Shown here: one piece after another, positions 57,641-64,000 of the stretch
Layout of the letters: the number at the start of each line of letters is the position of its first letter
Numbering within the stretch: the first letter of the stretch is position 1
From: Augochlora pura
Taxonomy: Eukaryota; Arthropoda; Insecta; Hymenoptera; Halictidae
Length of the DNA stretch: 64,000 nucleotides
Assembly: GCF_028453695.1 (NCBI RefSeq)
Contig: NC_135777.1
Span: 22,220,796 to 22,284,795, forward strand
Direction of reading: 5' to 3'
Notes under the pieces: generated by a model
The model's input: the letters and a program-made list of their open reading frames with translations, nothing else
Databases searched by the model: none
What the model was told of the DNA's origin: nothing
Translations under genes and position numbers: made by a program

Positions 57641-58522
57641 AGAACAAGAATGGGTGCCAGGTGCGTGGTATTTCTCCTTTCGACCTTTCCTCCGCTTCTG
57701 GCGGAAGATCTGCTTCTGGCGTCGCGCGGTAAAATGGATGATAATTACGTGGAAGTTTCGGCGGTTTTCTGGACCAGATGCGCGGCATCGCCGGCCGGGT
57801 TCCCAAGACGCTTCGGCATCCGAAGTTCTGGTCGATACAGGAAGCGGCCAAATTGAAAACAATCTTCCCGGCAATTTACGGTCGAACTCTAGCGCCGCTT
57901 CCGCGCCCCCCGATTCGACGAAAACCCTCGAAACAATTAGAGCCTTTACGACGCTCGGAGGGCATTAAGAAGCCGCAAAGAGGATGCGTTTCCACCGCGT
58001 CACGGCCGAGGGGCGACGAGGAAGTTGTGTTTAAAGTGACGCCGGCCACGTGTTCACGGCGACTACGGAGCACCGTGGGTAACAGGCGACTGCGACGCGG
58101 AAAAGGAGCGACGCTGGACGAGGAACGAGGAACGAGGACCGGGCGAACCGGTAAATTTCGTTCTCTCTTTCCTCCCCTCCGAGTCGTTTTTTTTCCCTCG
58201 AAAAATCCATTAGAAACAACGAAGAGACGCGTATTAACGCCGACGCGGCGGGTTCATTATTCCCCCCGCGGAGATTTAAACGCGCTCTTTTAACCTACGC
58301 GGAGCATGCGTATTTATGATTTGTTATTTTTCCGTCGGCCAGTGGCCCATTACGTTCCCATTCGACTCGCGACCCGACGTTCCCGATGGGGCACGAGGAT
58401 TCCACGCGCGTAAATCACCAAGCCCTCTTCTTAATCCCTTGTCGTACCATTTTCTTTACAATTGCTACGGTTGGAATTTTTTCGATTGCACTAATTTCAT
58501 TAGAAGAAAAAGGAATTTTATA

Positions 58523-58799
58523 TCAGGGTGTCCCATAAGTTTCTTCCCTTTTTTCGAGGCAAAATTAATATACGATATTTGTTGTTTAAGGTGGATTTAT
58601 TATGTTACATATGAACCGTTCTGTTCTATAACTTTCTTCCAAATTTTAAAAGACACTTTGTCAGCAACGAAACGTACTCTGAAAGAGCACTGGAACGACT
58701 GAAACCGATGCCATAAACGGCTAAGAGACAAGCCTGCATATTTATATAAATACAGCCACTTGGAGTCACTCGTAGCGCAGCGCGTATGGGACAACCTAA
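58523..58799 (-). mobile_element. Mariner-type element, internally deleted (277 bp)
   Basis: The ends are TCAGGGTGTCCCATAAG on the plus strand and TTAGGTTGTCCCATACG on the minus strand, with TA on both sides (58521-58522 and 58800-58801). On the minus strand a reading segment ends KIWKKVIEQNGSYVT-stop, which resembles the C-terminal end of mariner transposases. The sequence between this stop and the 3' terminal repeat matches the 15038-15164 copy, including TATTTGTTGTTTAAGGTGG. The catalytic core is missing, so the copy is non-autonomous. Confidence 0.85.
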
Positions 58800-59076
58800 T
58801 AGATGCACAGGTCGAAGATGGGTCAGGCGAATGAATCGATGTAAAACGAGCCGCGCCGCGTAGTAAAAGGTAAACGAAAACCAGAGACAAACGGGTCGGC
58901 TGAATGGAGCCGGGGCAGGGGAAGAAAATCCCAGCGTAAACCCGACGCTTCCCATCGTCTTCGACGAGGTGGAAAACGGACCGGGTGCCATTGTGCGAGT
59001 CGGCGAACGAATTAAGGTCGGATAGATTCTTCCACTCCCAGCCGTGGTATCCTCGAGGCTCGAGAGTGTGCGCGGC

Positions 59077-59119
59077 GAGAGAGAGAGACAGAGAGAAAGA
59101 GAGAGAGAAGGGAGGAGAG
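59077..59119. repeat. (GA)n microsatellite, interrupted
   Basis: GA runs with ACAGAGAGAAAGAG interruptions, ending GGGAGGAGAGG. Confidence 0.95.
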
Positions 59120-60141
59120 GCAGGGCTATCGACGGTGTTGCACAAAGGGCCCGGTGTTGCTCGATGCATTGTGCAACAGCCGAGACCGGCGTCCTAATAC
59201 ACGAGGAGAAACCAGCGGGCTGTCAAGAGAGCAAGTTGGCTCGGGCCTCTCGACGGCAACAAGGCTGGAAAAGAGAGGAGGAGAGAAAAAAACAGGCGCG
59301 GTGGCACGGAATCGTTCCCTTGACCGTAAGGATCATGGGAGACGTCAAGGTGGACCCCGGGAGAGGGTGGGAGGCCCGGGGATCAGGGAGATAGGGGTCC
59401 GGTGGCCTGCAGCTGCCTGATAGAGCTGTCGTCGCCGATGCGCGAAATCGACGAAATCCGCACCTGTGGAACGGACTCAGGTCCGGGTAGGCTATGGTGG
59501 CCATGACACGGGCGTCGATCAATGGGCCACCGTGTCTGAATGAACCGTCGACGGCCGGGGTAACAGGGACGCCGAAGGTCGCGCTGGCGAATGGAAGTTG
59601 TCAGCGCTTTCGCGCTGTTGCGAACAGCGTTGCCGGATCCGCTGCGATTGCAGCGGTTTTCGCGATGGGGGGCCGCCAGTAGCAGCACTACGGCATATTC
59701 GTCTACCGTGGAAACCATTGGCGTCGCAATGCACCTGGCAACGCTGGTTGCGGATGATTTCCTAGGGCAGACCTGGGCAACCTGAATCATTACGGGTTTG
59801 GGCATAGATAAGGGCTACGAGCAATGCTATGGGTCAATGCTAGAGCAAAAATCTTGAAAAAGTGGGGGAGGCATGGGACATATATAGTCGCTATCTATAC
59901 TCGATCTCTGTCAATAGGTATAGCTAATTGGTAGTGAATCCCACGAGGAGCTAAGAAGGAGGCATCGTTGCCTCAAATAGTAAAGACTGAGCCCGCCACG
60001 AAGCGCTCTGCTCTCAGCTACCCTACACATGCCCCACATAATTCAGATTTCCCAGCCCTATCCTAAAGAATTCCTCTAATCTTCCTATACCAGTCGCGAT
60101 AGCCTTTCCGCGTCCAGCTGCGCCTCGTCGGCGCACTCTCC

Positions 60142-60558
60142 TCAGCCGCACAGCCTTCTCAAAAAGGATCCCGGTCGCTCCGACCAGACTCCGCTAATTA
60201 CATCATCCTCATTACACGTGTCCACGCTCTCGAGCAACCGTTCTACAAGCTCTCCCATCGACTTGAAAGACTCCTGACCCCGTTTGCTCTCGCCAACACA
60301 ACCGATACACTCGGCCCAGGCCACTCGAGCCCCCGTGCACTAAACGAGCTTATCAAGAACTACCGCGGACAACTTTCGAAGGGAACTAGCCGACTGCTTT
60401 ATCAAGCTACGAGCAAAGAGCTTTTTTAGATCATTCGATAGTTTATAGTCCACTCGGCGCGGCGGGGTGCTGCGCAGTTTATGGGCGGGATGATAGGTGA
60501 ACGAGACGAGGGAGCAGCAACCCGATGCGGGATAGCGTTCGCGAGACGCGCTCTCTGC
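60142..60558 (-). pseudogene. Possible decayed reading frame, unknown protein
   Basis: One minus-strand frame runs about 139 codons from a TAA at 60559-60561 to a TGA at its low end, with a single in-frame TAG (60340-60342). The downstream part has a balanced, protein-like composition, with the phrases ESFKSMGELVERLLESVDTC and NEDDVISGVWSERPGSFLRR. The upstream part reads DYKLSNDLKKLFARSLIKQ and continues SLRKLSAVVLDKLV. The same frame is open again at 59383-59805 after several stops. No family is recognised. It could be a broken gene or retroelement remnant, or chance. Confidence 0.2.
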
Positions 60559-60689
60559 TTAACGGAGATAGCGTTTAGGGGAATTAAGAGGGTGTTACTG
60601 GTTCGGAATCTTCGAAGAATCGATCTCTTTCTATTTCGTTTTCTGAAGAATATGATCTTCATAGTGGAAGCAAATGTAATATCGAGATA

Positions 60690-61010
60690 CCACAATGAAT
60701 TCATTGTTGTTTCAATTTTAATCATTATTTTCAGTTAATCGGTATTTCTTCTATTTTAATTATTATTTTTGGTCATTAGTTATTTCTTCTATTTTAATTG
60801 TTATTTTTACAATCTTAATAATCATTTTCTGATAATCGTTATTTTTTCTATTTTAATCCTTATTTTCAGTTGATCATAATTTTTACAATCTTAATCATTA
60901 TTTTCAGTTAGTCGTTATTTTTACAACCTCAATAATTATTTTCGGTTAACGGTTTTTTTTTTTTATTTCAATCATTATTTTTAATTAATCGTTATTTTCT
61001 CAATCTTTTA
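60690..61010. repeat. Degenerate T-rich tandem repeat, about 50-60 bp unit
   Basis: Phrases TTTTAATNATTATTTTC(A/G), GTTAATCGTTATTTTT and TTTTTACAATCTTAAT recur five to six times with drift. AT-rich and non-coding. Confidence 0.75.
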
Positions 61011-61164
61011 GGCTGCTGGAGTTGGAAAGAAATAGCAAAGGTCGATATCTCGACTTTAAAATGCTACGACATTTTTAATAACCAGTTTTTGTCTCTTTTG
61101 TCTCTCGGCAAGTGGCAGTCGCGACTTGTTTTTATAGATGTTGACCATCGGTAACTATAAAAAC

Positions 61165-61390
61165 GAATCGTAAAGACTAAGAGACGTCTTAAGGACGTCC
61201 ATAAAATGTTTATAAGACGTTCATTAGATGTCTGCTAAACGGCTAAAAAATCGTCTTAAGCACGCATTGATTTGCAACACAAAACGTTCCTAAAACATTT
61301 AAGATGTCTTAAAGATGCTCATTTTAAGACGCAAGATGTTCAGACCTTAAACAGACGTAAAATGAACGTCTTTAAACCGCCCAATCTTTA
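61165..61390. mobile_element. Degenerate foldback with GACGTCTTAA units
   Basis: The left part (AGACGTCTTAAGGACGTCC onward) and the right part, read on the minus strand (AAAGACGTTCATTTTACGTC onward), share GACGT(C/T), TTAAGACG and CATTTTA motifs in inverted order. It belongs with the smaller foldback at 5253-5391 by shared motifs, but is more decayed. No target duplication is clear. Confidence 0.45.
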
Positions 61391-62937
61391 TTAAAGAAAC
61401 TATCTTTTTTCAGACGAGTTCTGAATCATGTCCTATCGTCGCATGAATAAAATGTCCTAGTAATGCCCATTGTCCTAGTAAAAATTACGAAATATTCCTG
61501 AAAGAATAACAATAAACGCCGATGCAACAAATTGCATAGTTCCGTCATTAAAAAATACCAGAAAAAGGACGACGTTTTAGATTGAAATATCCGCTTACGC
61601 TGCATGATAGACGAGCAACAACCCTACAGAAATCGCGTCGAGGATCTCCACCGAAAATTCCCAAGAAAACTCGAGGATTAGTCGCGGCCGATCTACAGAG
61701 TCCGACGGATCGGAACGGGTCGCTCGAACGTCTTGCGAAGACGTTCGCCGTCGAAAACATGGTCGGCAGGTTGCCGTCCGAAAAGTTGAAAGGTCATCGG
61801 CTGGGATCTTCTTCTCCCGAGCCGTTCCCCCCTCCCACGCGCGTCGCTATCTGGCAGAGGACAGGCAACCCCATCCGTCTATTAAATCCGATCTTTTGTG
61901 CCCGCTATCGATCACCGTTCGCAGCGGGGTTCATCCCACGACGGCGTCCACGGACCGAACGATTTCCACGTCGGGTCCCCGACGTCCACGGCCGCAGGTA
62001 TTTCCAGGTAAAGCCACACGCTGCGACACCGAGAGCACCGCGAGCGCGTCCCCGGCTTGTTTTTCGTCCGTGGGAGGCGCTCGTCCGTGGAATATTAATT
62101 ATGTTAATTACAGGCCCGACGAGACACCGCGTTCGACGAGCGGGAACGTGCTAAATGAGTTTCGTTAATTACGATTGGTCGGCGGGTCGATAAACGCTGT
62201 GCCCTCGGACGCGCGTCCCGCACGGCGGAACAACCGCCTCTTATTTTCTACGTCGACGATACGTTCTCCTACATATTTATACGCCGCTCGCCTCGCTCGG
62301 ATAGCCCCGGGGGCCCCCGTCGGATTCCTCAGACTTTTCGAGGGCTCGCGATGATTGCGCTAGAATGTCATTTCCATCGAGAAACGCCGGACGAGACGCG
62401 GAACGGCCGTTCCTATCCACGTTCTTGCGCGGAGAGAGGCGTTGACAGGTTGTAAATATTCGCGGAGCCACCGTGGAAACGACTGCTCCGCGCACTGTTC
62501 TAGGCTGGCCTCTCTCGCTGGAAAACGCCGTTCCCGGAAAGGGAACAGTTTTGCATTCGAGAAACGCTGGGAAACCGCTTCGGGACGAGAATCGTTTCCA
62601 CCGGCTGTCTAATATTGTTTCGATGCAATTTGAATAATTCCGCCGCTGGTTTCTGTGTTTGCTTGGAAATCAATTGACACCGCGGCGCTGCGCCGGAAAT
62701 CGTTCCGCAGTCTACTAAATGCACGTACATACGTACGTACTCGTAATACTCGTTTCAACGATGTTTTGAATGGCGTTCGCCGGGACGAATTTATTCCGGT
62801 GAATTTATTCTGTATTCGTTACGGTGAATTTATTTCAGCGAATTTGTTGCGGCGAGTTTACTCTCGCTCGAGAGCGGCGAGTCTGGTCTTTGGAGACGAA
62901 AGCGAAAGACTGCGGCGAATATTTCATGCCGATGTAC

Positions 62938-62986
62938 AGGGTGTATCGAAATGTATTGGAACTTTAATGAGGGATTCCTGAGAGAA
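62938..62986. mobile_element. Terminal fragment related to the 38.04-kb foldback
   Basis: CAGGGTGTATCGAAATGTAT, preceded by TA and followed by TGGAACTTTAATGAGGGATTCCTGAG, resembles the outer end of the 38041-38352 element. That element reads ATGAGAGATTCCTGGGGTCA on the minus strand of its right arm. The fragment stops a few bases before the TTAA of the family B element, which probably inserted into or beside it. Confidence 0.4.
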
Positions 62987-63233
62987 TTAACCCTTTGCGC
63001 TCGAAGCCCTTTTAACTGTATTTCTAAAGTAATTTTTCCAACATATAGCATCTCCATTTTATAAGGTAAAGAGGTTATGTTCAATTGAAATTGAATCCTG
63101 TAACTCACACAACAACAGTTATAATTTTAATAATTTTTGAAATTTAATTTTTCATAATATAAACATTATTTCGGAACGTGCTGTAACAATTTTAATGGTG
63201 ACTCAGAGTCACCGCTCGAGTCCAAAGGGTTAA
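62987..63233 (+). mobile_element. TTAA element family B, copy 2 (239 bp plus TTAA)
   Basis: TTAA occurs on both sides (62987-62990 and 63230-63233). The ends read CCCTTTGCGCTCGAAG and, on the minus strand, CCCTTTGGACTCGAGC. Next to the right end lies the perfect inverted repeat GGTGACTC-A-GAGTCACC (63197-63213). Best-preserved copy of the family; no coding content. Confidence 0.85.
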
Positions 63234-63282
63234 AGATAAAATAAAATAACAATTAATTCATAAGTTTATTTATTTGTTTTCT

Positions 63283-63540
63283 ATATATACAATAATTAAT
63301 AATTACATTTAATATGTCAATCTTTAGTCAAAAAATCAAATGGCCCGAATATACAATAATTAATAATTACATTTAATATGTCAATCTTTAGTCAAAAAAT
63401 CAAATGGCCCGAATGTACAATAACTAATAATTATATTTAATATATCAATCTTTAGTCAAAATATCAAATGGCCCGAATGTACAATAATTAATAATTACAT
63501 TTAATATATCAATCTTCAGTCAAAATATGAAATGGCCTGA
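63283..63540. repeat. 64-bp tandem array, four copies
   Basis: The unit begins ACAATAATTAATAATTAC and ends AAATCAAATGGCCCGAAT. Copies start at about 63288, 63352, 63416 and 63480 and are nearly identical. The last ends in a variant GAAATGGCCTGAAAGTCAGG that leads into a TTAA-type terminus. AT-rich, non-coding. It is too regular and lacks unique spacers, so it is not a CRISPR array. Confidence 0.9.
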
Positions 63541-63577
63541 AAGTCAGGCAAAAATGGCTTGGCACGGAACGTGTTAA
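63530..63577. mobile_element. Right end of a TTAA-type element, family E
   Basis: GCCTGA-AAG-TCAGGC (hairpin, 63534-63548) is followed by AAAAATGGCTTGGCACGGAA and CGTG, then TTAA (63574-63577). Read on the minus strand the end is CACGTTCCGTGCC, sharing CACGTT with family D (CACGTTGACG). The left end is not found, and the 64-bp array occupies the place where the body would be. Confidence 0.5.
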
Positions 63578-63579
63578 AT

Positions 63580-63960
63580 TCTGCCCACAAAAATCACGAA
63601 ACCTCGATGTATTCTCTGAACGGATTAAAAACTGTTTTACGTAGCTGATGGCGCGTAGAAACGAGACAAAAGCCGGCTCGAAAGAAAGGCAATGGGCACA
63701 GTGTTCCCGCAGAACCCGCGCGCGGGCATCGCAACTCTAACGGTCGGTTCTCGGCGGCTGAAGGAGTTGCGTATTAATCCATTAAATAGCCGAAGACCCG
63801 GCCTGCATTGCGCCAGGGGTGGGGAACAACGAAACGTGCTCGACGCGCGAACGGAATCCTCGCCGCGAAAAACCCCGTCGCAGCGGCGAGGCATCGAGCC
63901 CTCGAGAACTGGCTGTGTATTACACAGTTTGCGGGCCGGCCATATGCTTAATACGAGCGC
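63580..63960. other. Mixed, mostly GC-rich DNA, no gene seen
   Basis: Short open frames only. The interval is CpG-rich between 63.65 and 63.95 kb. Confidence 0.4.
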
Positions 63961-63966
63961 GAGGGC

Positions 63967-64000
<34 letters not shown>
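63967..64000. repeat. (GA)n microsatellite, truncated by window end
   Basis: A GA tract with a GAAAGA interruption that runs off the end of the window. Confidence 0.95.

Noticed and set aside
63283..63540. Regular repeats that could be mistaken for a CRISPR array
   Set aside because: Repeats are contiguous 64-bp units without unique spacers, in a eukaryotic setting.
1..64000. tRNA and rRNA genes
   Set aside because: I scanned for GGTTCRANNCC-type B boxes and paired A boxes on both strands. The few GGTTCGA-like matches lacked a matching A box or a foldable cloverleaf.

Overview
This window reads as a non-coding stretch of an insect nuclear genome, most likely a hymenopteran (bee or ant), but species and order are inferences. 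The grounds are: no dense bacterial-style genes on either strand; blocks of CpG-rich sequence alternating with AT-rich blocks; about twenty (GA)n/(CT)n microsatellites; mariner-type and TTAA-flanked (piggyBac-like) miniature elements of the kind common in insect genomes; and three gaps of exactly 100 N, the usual placeholder for an unsized assembly gap. I found no exon, tRNA, rRNA or full-length transposase that I can defend with confidence. The longest open frames lie in GC-rich or simple-repeat DNA, are often open in several frames at once, and match no family I recognise. The window may be intergenic or lie inside large introns.

Layout. 1-10 kb: tandem repeats (1.1, 2.0, 3.5, 7.4 kb), a foldback element (5.25 kb) and a small inverted-repeat element (6.25 kb) in alternating AT-rich and GC-rich DNA. 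10-21 kb: AT-rich islands, long CT-rich tracts (13.15-13.75 kb), a 127-bp mariner derivative (15.04 kb), poly-G runs, and GC-rich DNA without genes (18.2-20.6 kb). 21-31 kb: first gap (21.73 kb), AT-rich tandem repeats, a 104-bp duplication (27.64 kb), a weak candidate exon (28.0-28.3 kb, minus strand) and a 0.6-kb GA/GATA minisatellite (29.2-29.8 kb). 31-39 kb: two TTAA-flanked miniature elements (31.48 and 33.81 kb), a degenerate inverted copy of a third family (36.6 kb) and a large palindromic foldback element (38.0-38.35 kb). 39-52 kb: mostly GC-rich DNA with many GA tracts, two gaps (44.53 and 48.69 kb), a 132-bp tandem array (45.15 kb) and a 43-bp array (49.6 kb). 52-64 kb: TTAA-flanked elements at 52.2, 53.15 and 62.99 kb, a 277-bp internally deleted mariner (58.52 kb), a weakly supported decayed reading frame (60.14-60.56 kb), a GACGT-rich foldback (61.17 kb) and a 64-bp tandem array capped by another TTAA-type end (63.28-63.58 kb).

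The clearest biology is mobile. At least five families of short (about 190-250 bp) TTAA-flanked elements are present. Several carry near-perfect palindromes just inside a terminus or in the element body, which their terminal repeats do not explain. The two mariner derivatives share the same last codons of a lost transposase. No autonomous partner for any of these families is in the window, so they would depend on enzymes encoded elsewhere.
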